A stretch of DNA of 64,000 nt from Plectrocnemia conspersa (lineage: Eukaryota > Arthropoda > Insecta > Trichoptera > Polycentropodidae), in the NCBI GenBank assembly GCA_009617715.1, contig VTFK01000377.1, positions 62,001 to 126,000 on the forward strand, written 5' to 3'. Shown here one piece after another: positions 1 through 11,890 of the stretch (positions are counted from its first letter, which is position 1; every line of letters starts with the position of its first letter). The notes under the pieces are model-generated. The model was given only the letters and a program-made list of their open reading frames with translations. It was not told where the DNA came from and searched no databases. Position numbers and translations under genes: made by a program.

Positions 1-740
1 CGACAACATTAAGACGTTCCGCACGGGGCGTCAAACTTCCACCGGGTGACGTTTATTGACTCCCTCCCCCGGGGGCGGCATATTTTATATTCGAAAATCT
101 ATTTTCATACATAGCATATCCGGCGAGCGGCTGTTGACTGTTAAATAACGAATCGATTATCTGGCGCTTGCGATTGACAGATCCCTTTCGGTTCGCCTTG
201 CAAATTCGATTTTGAACGAACGAATTTGATAACCGCGCTCACAATGTTCCGAAAGCTCTAATAATTTATGTGCGGCTGCTTCCGACGCATTATAAATATA
301 TCGATGTCGCTTTTCCAGGCCAGGATGGTATTTTTTTATTGTTGTTATTATGCCTGTGCGCAATGTACATAAAAAGGTTTCACGTTTTCACGCGGATGAT
401 ATACGAAGTGGAAAATAAACGCGTCGGATGAAAGCGAATCGAACGGTTCCATTTACGCTGGTTTTGTATACAACCGGCACAAAATATTCTTGTAAATCCT
501 CAATACTACAGAAAATATAAATAATAACTATTGTGTTTGCATATTAACTAAAACTACGTATAAAATAATCGTATTATTTGTAAATAAACATAACTAGTTA
601 TTAATAAAATAAATTTAAGTATGTTATAATTTGCCTGCCAGGTCATAATTAAATATAATTAAATCAAGCCATAATTAAAATTAAATTAAAAAAAAAAATC
701 TTGTATCGTCAGCTTAGAGTTATGTACCACACAACCAATA

Positions 741-800
741 GTGATGAAGTCAGCAATGCGTGTAGCAACATCGTATCGGATTACAAGGTGAATTTTTTTT
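741..800 (+). repeat. Dispersed repeat family, copy A
   Basis: The segment ends with a block of the form ATCGTATCGGATTACAAGG followed by a T-rich tgaattttt run. Diverged copies ending in the same block occur at 18830-18897 and 32891-32960. No tRNA-type promoter boxes were recognised, so it may be a SINE or the edge of a larger element. Confidence 0.45.
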
Positions 801-2779
801 ATCCATATTGGATTTGTTAATTCAGTTCAATAAGCTAATCTTACAAATAAGCTTCATTGTGGTATTCTCAAAGTCTTAATCAATCCCTTTCCACACACCG
901 AACAATAATTCGCCCAATTCGCACGCACTTTTCTATATTCATTTGTACTATATTTAGCTTAAGCTTATCTTATATATTATATAAGTAGTCCGAGGGCCGC
1001 GTTAAAATAATGTATATACGGCCAACAAAAAATAATATTTTTGCTTATCGAGTTTGCCTAGTTTTAGGATTATTATATTTGCGCAACGCAAACTTTAAGC
1101 CCTTTCTAGCGATGTATAGCTTCAAGTGTAAATTGTTTTAGAATATAACTTGCACTTTAACTCTGTTAGATTGTTCATTAAATTTATTATTTGATATCGA
1201 TGTATATGTATATTTATCATTTTGCTGATAATACAAAGTGAAGTTTCGATATGTGAAGGAATATTAATGAGATATATTTTAAAAATTACCTGACGATGTT
1301 CCAAATTTCATTTGACATAACCAAAACAATTCAGCATTGTGAAGAGCTTACTGAAACTACGTCAGATAAGTAACAAGCTTGCCAGTGTCAGACAACAAAC
1401 AAAGGTACTTCGTACCCTGAACTCAATTAAAACAAAGACTTTAGAATCTGTTTAGATTTGTCAATATTCTAACTGAAACATTATCATATTGATTATTTTT
1501 AAATATAAATTCCATACACGTATTTACCCTACAATGCTAAATTAACACAATTGATATTATATGAAGGTTATCGAAGGGATGCGACCTGACTAAAAGTTTA
1601 CGACGAAGTTTTCAAGTTTCGCTTTAACTTCATCGAATACTAATTTCAGTCTTAGCTACTTTCGAAACCGATAAACTAATATTCAAAACTCTGTACCTGT
1701 ATATGTTTTATACTAGTATGTTTACGTTGTTTGTATGTTCTCAAATTTACTCCAATTTCGTTTGTCCCTTATGTAAAACAACTTTTCCATATGGCACATA
1801 CGAATTTGGCCGATATTGGTACGCGCTTGTGTTCCGTAAACAAAGTGACACTCGCGTTAATATATTTTTAAAAGAAAAAATCTTCACGAAAAGTGTGTTT
1901 TGTAATTAGTCTTCATTAAATATTCGTAATAAATTACCCCTTGTTAGCTATCAATCAAAAGTTTCGCGCAACAAAAAGCTTTATCGTCAAAAGCCCATTT
2001 AGCTGTTAATTTTGGTTGATAAATCAGTGTTTTTCAATCTGCAACATTTATAAAATTGCTAAGTTAGAGTAATTAATCGCTCTTTTTGTTGTACTTTCAA
2101 TTAAAGTACCGCTGCTGATATAAGTCTTATTTTATAGGAATTTAATAGTTATATATGTTTGGTTGGGGATTTTTCGTTTTATAGACACTTTTTGATTTTT
2201 ACCGATAATTTTGCTTAGTGCTATTTTTATTACCGGGATTTAAGGATTTAAAAAATCAGTTGAACAAAATTTTGTGTACAGAATATTTCAATTTCTATCG
2301 TATCCGATTGAGCATCCCAGTTAGGTTTTTCTAGAGTTTACTAATCTAACGGATAAATATCGAGATGAATAATTAAAATAAAATTAAACCAAGTCGTGCA
2401 TAGTGACATATTCTTCATCGTCCTGAATATACACGTGTTCTTAGAAAAAAAGTGTATTGATCACGAGATTAGTGTATGTAAAGAAGAATGATTTTTTTCT
2501 CATCATCATCATCTCTTGCACATTGCTTAATCAAGATGTGAAGAAATTATTTGTTTATTTGGCTCTTAAAAAATATACGTGTATTGTTAATATTGAATAA
2601 TAAATTTAACGAACAACTAATAAACGGCAATTAAACTTGAGTAGATCCTCGTTTAGAACGTTCAATTCTCAAACTTTTTCGTTATAAAAATAAAAATCGC
2701 TCTTGAACAAACAGACAGACGCGCGTATAATTTCCAACAAATGAAGTCGAAGCAGTAAAGTTTTATGCCTATATAAAAA

Positions 2780-3300
2780 TACCGGGGTGGGGTTCACTTT
2801 CTTCTCCGGCGCTTCGCGTTTGGGGTGGTACTTTAGTTAATCGATTCTTCAAACGTTACCTTTATAGGCCATGACGATTGCCCGAACGGCTTCTGCCGAT
2901 CGGGCAATTAAATAAACTTTCGCGATACGATCTTCTCGCAACTTTACTTAATTGCCGGCCATCTTCGGCTTCAAAGTTTTTTAATATAAATGCCTCGAAG
3001 TCCGGGCGCGCGGGATGCTGCAGAGACCACGCATTGGTGTTCTCGTTTCGCGATATGAAGTTGTAAATCTCCGACGGTCTTCGCAGATGTCCCAGCTCGT
3101 TTCGCTTTTGTTGTGCACAACAATAACGCGCCGCCACTTTTTCCTTTCATTATCCGGAAAAGCGTCCGCTGTTAATATCCGCTGGAAACTTTTTCCATTG
3201 TTTCACCGTCGTCGGTGGTGTGGATGTAGGTGGCGTGGCGCGACTCCCCGTTGCGGTTCCATTCGGAAATGAGAGTCGCCGTTGACGTATCAGAGTCGTA
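2780..3300. promoter_or_regulatory. GC-richer non-coding island, candidate regulatory element
   Basis: Visibly richer in C, G and CpG than the surrounding AT-rich intron. Short overlapping ORFs on both strands are consistent with high GC rather than coding. It contains a strong hairpin and cgccgccac/tggcgtggcgcg-type runs. No family similarity was recognised in any frame. Assignment as a conserved non-coding element is inference. Confidence 0.3.
2877..2908. repeat. Hairpin: 14-bp inverted repeat with 4-nt loop
   Basis: attgcccgaacggc and gccgatcgggcaat pair over 14 positions with one mismatch around a ttct loop. It sits inside a GC-richer island (about 2780-3300). The arms are GC-rich, so this is unlikely to be random AT-rich palindrome noise. 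Confidence 0.6.
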
Positions 3301-4553
3301 TTTTATTACGACTTTTTAACGGTCGTGTGTATGAAGAAGGAAGGAAAAAACGCTTTTAAAGCTTCTGAATACGACCGTGTAGCATAAAAAAGTTTCACCA
3401 TATGACAATATTGAACTTCTCTTTGTGCGGTGGCAAAAAGAGCCTCGGGAATCGAATAATCGATGTTACATTTTCATTTCTGTACAATCGAGCTTCAGAG
3501 GCGAATAGACGAGAGAAAAATAATAATTTTAGTAACTTTTTAAGTATTTATATTCAATATTTCATAAAAAATATGCGATAAGAGTGCGAGAAAAATTACA
3601 AAAATATTTAAAGCAGTGATTGAAAATTTATTATATTATATATGAGGGTGAGTCACATAAAAATTCTATATTATATATTTATTTAATATGGAATACGTCG
3701 ACATGTTTATTTTTATTTTTAAGGCAAAGCTTATGTATTTTTTGTGCAATAATTGAGATCGTCACGTACAGTTTGCATATGTTAGTTTTACGTGAAATGT
3801 GTCCGTAGGTTTGAGTCCGTAGGGTTTAACTCTGGATTCTGGTCGTTGACCGGGACTAGGGAATGCGTAGAGAAAAGCGTCGGCTTCTGTGATTTTCGAC
3901 TGTCTAAAGTTGGGTCGACCAAATCTTGGTCGAAAATTCTGATGTCACACGCTGCGAATTATTGTTGGAATACAGATTTCACTTATTTTTCGACACCATA
4001 TGAAATACACAAACAGCTTTACATGAATTGCGACTAAATCAATGCCAATTGTCATCTAAATGACTTTACCGCAGTGTGAGATTCGTTTTTTCTTGTAGTT
4101 TAAAGTTCGATTCATTCAGAAATCTCATTTTGTCTGCAGCGAAGGATAATTTAAAAAAGTTATTCAGAATTTGATCATAGCAGCTGAGAGGGGGGGTTTG
4201 TTGAGTAAAATTTCAATCGCTCATGAGTTCAAAAATCTCAAAACTTTAGCCATATTAGAGCAAGTCAGAATATTTGGCTTTCATTTCTGATAATAAAAGT
4301 CATGGAACCGACGAGGGCGAATAAATTTCCCGCTCACAGAACTGGCTCGATAATATATGATATATTGAGATATGTTCCACAATGTATCTGTTGAGGAAAA
4401 ATAAATATTTAGTGGCTTTGAACATCTTGCATTTTCACAAGCTTCATATTTTTTTTATCTATGCCTTAACCCGCTCCGCACATATTTTACCCACCATCAG
4501 GTATGACCCATTCTAATCTATTTCTGATTGTAACTGAGTCGTATCGATAAGGT

Positions 4554-4909
4554 CAGTGGTTTCTTAAGTGTGCGTTGCGGTACCTTGGGCTGCCGCAGCT
4601 TTCTTTCAAGGGCACCGCAATTACAATATTTTCATAAATTTAAAATTTATATTTTAATTTAATGTGGTACAAACCAGTAAGTTACTTAGTAACTAACTAT
4701 TTGCTTAAGCCTTTTAAATGGTTATTTAATTTAAAAAAGTACCTAACTCTTTAATTATAATTAAAGAGTTCGGCAAAATTTTGTATACAAAATAATCGAT
4801 AGTTCTGGTTATTATATAATATAATAATTTGAAATAGAGTGCTTTGGGAAAACCTGGATTCAGCAAGAGCGATGGGAGTCAAAAATGTTTGGGTCCATAA
4901 AAACCACTC
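4554..4909. mobile_element. Putative short non-autonomous hAT element
   Basis: The left end reads CAGTGGTTTCTTAA followed by a GC-rich stretch including ttgcggtacc, gctgccgcagc and gggcaccgc, a layout typical of animal hAT termini. About 350 bp downstream the + strand ends in ataaaaaccactc, an inverted partner of AGTGGTTT. The interior is AT-rich with no transposase. The 8-bp flanks (gataaggt and gaaatatt) agree at only about half the positions, so the right boundary is uncertain. Confidence 0.4.
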
Positions 4910-5869
4910 GAAATATTTTCTTTGCTATTTAATTGACTATTGATGTTACGCACAATGTTCTCAACAACTAGCAACTGTTCTCGCCGAAAGACTGATAGAT
5001 TAAAATAAATTATTTCTTTGCCTTCCGTAAATGATTTTCCTTAATTAATTAATAAATGAGCTATTCTTGAACTGACTTTAGTTACAGCATCATATTCCTT
5101 TATTTTTACGAAAAAAAATCGTTTTATCTTTTCAAATTTTATAATCGTTATTTTTTTTGTCTGGATTAACGGCGTATATTGTATTACTTTTAGTACAGAC
5201 ATAGTTGCATCACACAATAAATATAACGTCATCTAATTCGATAACAAAAGTTCACAGTCCACTAGTCTCTTTTTTTCTGGCTTTGACAAAATGATATTCA
5301 CGGGTAATAAAATAAGAACAAAATACGCAAAAAGCGTTAGACACGGCACTGAAGAAGCTATCGAATTAAAATTGCGTAACGTCGCACCCGAATGCGAAGC
5401 AATATGAGCATATCTCGCAACTTTTCATCCTGACGGTTGGCCGTTTCCGTTATAGCATGTACTTTAAAGTTAAAAATAAAATAAAATGTAAAATCTATTC
5501 TTAGCTCGTAGGTGTAAATTGCCGAACCCTGCTCTAGAGAGTCGCGATTGCGTCCCTTATTCTTTACAGGGCGGACCAGAAAATCAGCTCTCAAAAACAC
5601 TCCACTTACATGGCGAAAGTTAATAATTAAATTCAATCATACAATAGTTTTATTTCTAAATCAATTTTTATTATAATAATTAGGTATATAAATCTAAGCC
5701 AGGCGGTAATAATGAACTAAACAAAATACATAGGTAGGAGCAGTTATTGAAGCACCTTTTAAAAATCCTCATATAAATTAAATTATTGCGCTATATTTCA
5801 ACAGCCATGCCGTTAAGCTGGATGGCTTAGTTTATACATGAAACTAGCCTCGTAAAAATCACAGTTTAA

Positions 5870-6320
5870 CTGGCGCTAATAAAACGCAGCGTATCAGTAG
5901 AGAACAACGGAGTCGCGCTTGAAGTTTTCCATCATTCAAGTACGACCATAAATAAAACTACATCAAACTTGGCACATATAAATGGAGGTGGTTCAGAATA
6001 AGACTGCGGGGTGGTGAATAATGGAGACAATCGCTGTGCGCGCCCCGAATCGATCTGTTTGTTCGTGTAATTTGTTTGGTATTATGATAAAGCACGACCG
6101 CTGCTGCGGAAACAGAACGGCATTTTTCTTGCAACGCGGGGTGTGTCGGACGCGTACAGCGATAAAAATGTATGAACAACACAACGAGGCTTTTCCGACT
6201 TTGTCGTGTAACGATAACGGGACGTTGTTATCTGCGGGGCGTAAGAGAATCCAAGGAATATCGAAAGGATATGTGTGTGGAAATCGATTCGGCTGTACTA
6301 TCCACATACAAAATATATTC
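5870..6320. promoter_or_regulatory. GC-richer non-coding island
   Basis: An island with many CpGs (for example gtgcgcgccccgaatcgatc). Overlapping ORFs of 104 codons on opposite strands are mutually exclusive and resemble no family. Candidate regulatory DNA of the oaf region; inference only. Confidence 0.25.
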
Positions 6321-8585
6321 CAAATCGGAAGCTAACGGTAGTTATGATGGATATTTTGTGGTCAAGTTCTGGACTAAAGTGATGTTGACAGTGTTCTGGC
6401 TAATATAATTGTTATTTGTTGTGTAGACTTATATTTTTTTTACTGAATATATTTATTAGTTTCAATTACCATGATCCTAATTTTATCTTTATATGTAGAT
6501 ATAAGTGTCTAATATATTCTTAAATTAATTACTGAATTTGCGAATGTTTGAATCACAATTTAAGCTGTCGTTATTAATACTCTTATTGTAACTATTATAT
6601 TTTTCTGCTTTTAATGAAGTTTGATTATCCATCGTTTTTGAATTTCTAACCATTTGAAACTCATTTAATCCACACTTTCAGAATATATAAATTATATAAT
6701 ACAAAAGTTTAAAATATCGGATAATTTCTCTAGTTTTGATAGATTAACTTCATATTTTTTAGATAATCCTACTGTTTTTTATAGCACTTCAGAATATTGC
6801 CAATGATTTCTATTTTGATGATTGATGGAAAAAATAGATCTGGATGTAAATAGCTTCTTTCAATATATACATCTATTCACAATCGCGACATTGCTTTGAC
6901 ACATAATTTTAAAAGTATGAATACCGATTGAATCACATATATACTATATTACAACTGGGTATGTTTGAAAGCTTTAATATATTTTTATTTATTAAAAAAA
7001 TAATCTATTTCGTTATCGTCGTGAGTCGTGTCTGTTTTTTTTATACTTCACATACATTAAGTGAATTGCTTCAGTCGAATATTATTGTCTGAGCAACTGA
7101 ACATTTACCATTAATATCCACTCTAGCGATTGGCATTTCGATTCAATATACTCGAAATTGCTTATCGAATTATATAAAGGCACATTCCCATTAATGACAG
7201 TAGTTGTAGAACGTTCTGCTTTGTTCGCCTGTAGCTTTTTTGGTTTCAATCCAGTCGATTAATTTTATTGTACTGCGTCATTCTGCGAGTTCTACCCCAC
7301 TGTTTTTATATTATATACCATTTTAATATTCATCTAAGATTGCACCTTGTTTTAGCGACATACGAATATTCGTCCCAACCCTTATCACTTTTGTTAAACG
7401 TCAAATTCTATATCTTTTTATACAATATCTACATAGATATGTATTTTTATGTTACATAATTTTATTATGTTTGTTTAACGTTTTATACCGGCTGCACGAT
7501 TAACGATCCAATGTCGTAAAGTATACATTTTCGATACAGTTTCCGCTTTATAGCCAAATTTTCACGTCTTTCGTTAATTTTTTTACGCTTCATAAAAAAA
7601 AGTAAGCCGCTCGTATCTCGGTAATCGCTTCTCGGGATGTAATACACGAATGTGCAGAGTGGCTCATCTCGTCGCACAGGAAACCCTCGAAGTCTTTCAC
7701 TAATAAATTGTACCAATTCTCGTTTCTTCCATCCATATGCGACATCGAGTTTTACTACCGGCTCGGCTGTCTGAACAGCGTTGCTTATTCTACCTCATAT
7801 CCTATCTACGATACAAGATCTTTACTGCCGCATTTTAAGGTTACTTTTTCAGTTCAGTATAACATCGTTATTGAGTTTGTTTACGGACAATGTGCCATCA
7901 AATCGCTTCGCATTCTACGATATAAAGATTTCGATTGAATACTTGTTACATTGTATTAATTGAAATAAAATTAATTTAGCACACTTTAAATTCCAACACG
8001 CACAGGCATCTAGTATATAAACGTATGCCACAATCAAAGATCGAATTCGCAAAACGGTTCTCTCACGCGATCGTTCTTGATAATTTCAATAATTTAGGCA
8101 AAGTTTGGAGTTTCTAATGGAACTTTTGGAATGTCTAGATTTGCGACAATCTCCCGACACATTAGTGCGGCGTTGCCTAGCTTTTGCCAATATATGAGCT
8201 CTGTCGAAAGCGGTATTCCTGAATTTATACATATAGAAAAGCTGGCATAGTTTGAGAAGCAAACGAGTGGTGTTAAAATTATGATGCTGTAAATAAATAG
8301 TTGTTGTTTCAGCAAGATCAGCATGTTTTATTTTATAGAAAAGCAATTTATATCTGTAGCTTATAAAATATACTTTCTATTTTGGTAAATATATAATAAA
8401 AAATAATGTTTATAAAACTGATAACTAAAACAACATAAAATATAATCTTAATATATGACATACAATGGTTGAGGATGAAAATTGCGTTATATTATTTCGT
8501 GAATTTGCATTGCTACATATAGTTTTAAGTGTGACCAATAGGTAACATTATGAATCAGACATGCAATGCGAAGATAGAGCAGTAC

Positions 8586-8614
8586 CCTAAAATGGCCGCC
8601 GCATTTGCAACATG
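8586..8614 (+). repeat. Repeat half shared with 48320-48350
   Basis: ctaaaatggccgccgcattt followed by gcaacatg corresponds to ctaaaaatggctgccgcatt followed by tataacatg at 48.3 kb. Weak similarity (cagtac.cta before, gaaa.ttcagta after) continues on both sides, suggesting two old copies of one element of unknown class. Confidence 0.4.
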
Positions 8615-9719
8615 CTTTATGCATCGTTTCTGAATAGAAAAGTTTTTGATGAAAGAATGAAAGTTCAGTATGGTGCTGAATGTTTATTTTACAGTGGTAC
8701 GTATACTACATAAATCCCATACATTTATTTTTAATAATAGTTTTATTGAAATCATTTAACTCTTTGAGAAGTGGGTTAATTTGTACACATTTGTTAGTAT
8801 ATTTTACGTATTTTTCCATAAATATTTTTATTGTTATTTATTTATTATTATTTTATATTGCATTTATGGTAAATTATGTTTCCGATTTCTGGATGTTTTA
8901 CATTTCTCAAAAATCCTTGAGAAATTTGGACATTATTAAAAAATATATGTAAATTACAGTATGTTTTTATATGTTTACAGTATATTATTTTATATGATTA
9001 CAATATATTTACCAACACAAAGAACGGTAGAACATTTATTAAAACTTACCAGTACATAATTATTATATTGAGAATTAATTTAAAATTCTTAATAAATAAG
9101 ATATTAATATAAATACTATACTTTCCACTACATGATATTAATATATTATAGTATTTTCATTAAACATTGACTCTTGATTCATTCAGCTGGCGAACGAGTC
9201 CTTGCCAAAGACTTTATAATATAATCATTCCGAAGGCATTGATCCTTGCATTCTTAATTTTTTTGACAGAAATGTTTAAGTAAGTCGGAACAAAATGTTT
9301 GCTAAATGTAATTCCTAGAGTCGGTCATAAAATTTGTTTTTTCAAACAGAAGTGATAATCGGAAATATCTGTCCCTCTTCGTACTACCTGCTCTGAATAC
9401 AGCTGTGCTGTTTAGAGGATTGACACCACTTTGTCTTTAAAATTGCAGCGGCTGTGAGCCATTTTTAAATATTAGTATAAGTTCATTTTTTATCTTAAAA
9501 TATACGGACTAACCGAGAAACATAATTATAATTATGTAAGTGTGTATATTTTTATTATGTACATAAAACTATTTTAGAACTAGTCGATAAAAACGACTGA
9601 TATATATATTTAAAATGTTTAACAATATTAGTAATTTTTATTTCTTTTTAACGATCTCCAATCATCAATATTGTCATATCGACTCATTGGTATCGATATC
9701 GACTACTTTAAAAACCCGT

Positions 9720-9760
9720 TAGTGATTGATTACCCTATACTCCAAGGTAATCAATCACTA
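9720..9760. repeat. Perfect 15-bp inverted repeat (hairpin), 11-nt loop
   Basis: tagtgattgattacc and ggtaatcaatcacta are perfect reverse complements separated by ctatactccaa. Pairing resumes outside, with ccgtt on the left and aacgg on the right after a short bulge, giving about 20 bp in total. It lies 500 bp upstream of the first recognised oaf exon acceptor. Confidence 0.75.
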
Positions 9761-10255
9761 TTCAACGGAAGATAATAAAAAAATATATTGTGGTAAAAAT
9801 ATCAAGATATTAATTTTAATTCTATTTTAAGACAAATATAGGTGCTTAAATTTATTGTTAACGATACTAATATATTTTTAGTAATGTCTAGATATACTAT
9901 TTTATTTATACTGTTAATAATTTGCAACGTTCCTTCAGTGGTACTTCTCATTCCCCTTTTCAGCATACGCCTTCAAACGTGTCACACTTTCGATATTACG
10001 TTTTGGTTCATAATCGAAATTAAATTCAATCTCCGACGTTATCACATTAATAGAAACTTCGTTAATGTCTTAGACACGTGCGCGAGCGTGTCGCTGAGCT
10101 TAATGCAATTTGCGAGCTTTCGCTACTGTTCAAGTATGACGCGTAGATTAATGCGTTGAAATATCTCACACGCGCTCCACGAATGTGATGTATTGAACGT
10201 ACGTACCCGCCTTAGCATTTCATACGTAAATAACGCACACGTTTCGTATTTCCAG

Positions 10256-10390
10256 GAGGTTCAAATCCTGAAGGCGTTGGTGCTCGGCGAGGAGGAACGG
10301 GGCCAGTCGCAGTATCAGGTGATGTGCTTCTTATTGCACGCAGACAAGACTGAGTTTATATCGGCCGACGCCATGGCCAAATTAAGACAG
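10256..10390 (+). CDS. oaf: out at first (oaf), internal coding exon
   Basis: A 45-codon exon entered and left in phase 0. The acceptor is a pyrimidine-rich tract ending ttccag at 10250-10255; the donor is gtgagt at 10391. The peptide begins EVQILKALVLG, continues GEEERGQSQYQVMCF and ends AMAKLRQ. These blocks are the most conserved part of the OAF family as I remember it, where vertebrates have a GELEKGQSQFQ-type block followed by AMAKLRQ. OAF proteins are secreted or secretory-pathway proteins of poorly known biochemical function; Drosophila oaf is needed for normal larval development. One cysteine (residue 24 of the exon) is present. The open frame extends about 60 bases 5' of the acceptor and 45 bases 3' of the donor, but those residues are intronic and do not match the family. 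GC content is clearly higher than in flanking DNA. The preceding exon, with the signal peptide, is not visible in the window. The identification is very secure; exact borders are secure from the splice consensus. Confidence 0.95.
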
Positions 10391-10649
10391 GTGAGTTTTA
10401 TTTTCTTTTTTTTTTTTTCAGAGTACTCTAGTTAGTCGAATCATTGTGCTCTTGTCGTTTTATTCTAAATCCCAAGACTCATAATGCCACAATTTGCTTA
10501 GTTATCTCGTATTATGTAATATTACCGCAACATGTGTTGTTAAAATGTAACTAAGAGTATTTTTATTATTACAAGCTATACATAATATATTGAGATCTTA
10601 CATATGACTTTAAATAGTTAAAAACGGAACATTCTTCTGGACCTGATTC

Positions 10650-11270
10650 ATTTTGAACTGATTTTGAAAAAGCCTTTGACAATGTTTGTCGTAGGCTATT
10701 TGTAATAACACAGTCAGACATTGGTTGCTTTAATGATTTTACTCGATTATTCCTGATTTATCTGAGCGATCTTAGACAATTCGTAACATATGACGGCTGA
10801 TTTTCTTATGATTAATATTTCTTTGAGAGTTCCTTAAGGGTCCAACACGAAATCCAAAAGATTTCGGGATTTTTCCCGAGGCCCCCGCATATATAAGATC
10901 ATGTTCCTGAATTATTTTCACCTTTGCTTCGGAGGGCCCCGCATATAATATTTTTCCGAAACGCCACAAAACCCCCAGCCAGACCTGGGTTCAACCTGGA
11001 CTCTCAGTCCTCGCTCACAAATACAGTAGTTACAAATTCCTGTTTTCTTTTGTATGCCTATGATTTACAATTGTTTAGATGCATTTGTTTTGTTGCGTAT
11101 TCTTTCTATCTACACAGTGATTTGTCTTTTAATATCGGAAAGTGCCATATTATTTCATTTTCACGATCTCATTAACCATTAGAATATTCCTACAATTTCG
11201 GTGTGAACATTTGGGCTGAAGAAACATCCACTAAAGATCACGGAATCATTTTAGAAAGAAATTTCAGGAT
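10650..11270 (+). pseudogene. Non-LTR retrotransposon reverse transcriptase relic (sense strand)
   Basis: Remnant of the reverse transcriptase of an insect LINE of the jockey/CR1 type. Motifs in order: DFEKAFDNV from 10660 (catalytic motif A, normally D..KAFD) in an open stretch of over 45 codons ending R-Q-F-V-T-Y-D-G; RVP*GSN at 10826-10846, the GVPQGSN turn with its glutamine codon changed to a stop and shifted by one frame; a decayed catalytic box Y-A-Y-D at 11053-11064 in place of YADD; FNIGKCHIISFSR from 11128; and KDHGIILERNF from 11233. Stops, frameshifts and the lost aspartate show it is dead. Between motif B (GVPQG) and the YADD box lies GC-rich DNA with two near-identical copies of a gcatata-ending block, perhaps a later insertion. 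It starts only about 260 bp after the oaf donor. Confidence 0.8.
10877..10947. repeat. Duplicated GC-rich block inside the 10.65 kb LINE relic
   Basis: cgaggcccccgcatata (10877-10893) and ggagggccccgcatata (10931-10947) are near-identical and 54 bp apart. They sit between RT motif B and the YADD remnant, where the family has no such sequence, so they probably came from another element or from a local duplication. Confidence 0.5.
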
Positions 11271-11734
11271 ACCTTTACTTAGGATATTTGATTATTATAC
11301 ATTCTTGTATCCCAGTGCTTTTATTTAAGTTTTTGTGGATGTCTCTTACTACTTCTTAATAACTGAAGGGTGCTATTGAAAATACAGCTGTTATGGAGGA
11401 ATTAGGGTTTTGGGTCCTATAACGTCTTCAAGAGACACGATCGCGCCCTCTTGCTGTCACTGGCTGTTACCATCCAGCTCCGTAACGAATTAATGATTCA
11501 CCTGTTTCATCCGTCACAGCGACTTAATCAGTCACCATTTCTCTTCACGCGTCAGTCCTTCTCAAAATAAATATAAAATACATGGTTGACTGATAAATTA
11601 AGCTAGTACAATAAACTTTTCTAATTGCAAAAAAATATTGTAAATAATCAATTCATTGGTTTTTAAAAAATAATAAGCAAGTGACTCGTCGGTGAGTCGC
11701 TTGTGAAATTAATATATTTAATTATGATCGTAGA

Positions 11735-11890
11735 ATATTTATTTTATTTTATTTTTATTACGAATCTGACTATGATTCGATAGGTTTCCTCAATGCGTCA
11801 TGATGGACATTATAAAATCATTTTTACATACATACATACATATACAATACAATAACTTATACATATGCTCATATCCATACACATAATCTT
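11735..11890 (-). mobile_element. Possible LINE 3' end (antisense), A-rich tail plus tacata repeat
   Basis: Read on the minus strand there is a short unique stretch, then AATAAAAATAAAATAAAT-type tail sequence, with tacata/catacata microsatellite upstream. This order (microsatellite, short unique block, A-rich tail) is the same as in the 3' region of the LINE at 50.8-52.7 kb. No coding remnant is visible, so this is a resemblance only. Confidence 0.3.

Larger units (their letters stand above)
1..10255 (+). other. Upstream intron or 5' flank of oaf, no gene recognised
   Basis: About 10 kb of AT-rich sequence ending at the acceptor of the first recognised oaf exon. An exon encoding the start of OAF ending in phase 0 immediately before a GT donor was sought and not found, so most or all of this is probably intron. 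It contains a hAT-like short element (4554-4909), a dispersed repeat copy (741-800), a repeat half (8586-8614), hairpins (2877-2908, 9720-9760) and GC-richer islands (about 2780-3300 and 5870-6320). Stretches 300-2750, 3300-4500 and 6350-9700 otherwise show nothing I recognise. Confidence 0.7.

Noticed and set aside
6021..6335. 104-codon ORFs on both strands
   Set aside because: They overlap antiparallel, have odd composition (rich in Cys, Arg and His) and show no recognisable family.
8094..8324. Minus-strand frame with fairly ordinary protein-like composition
   Set aside because: Reads plausibly over about 45 residues, but I could not match it to any family and there is no splice or promoter context.
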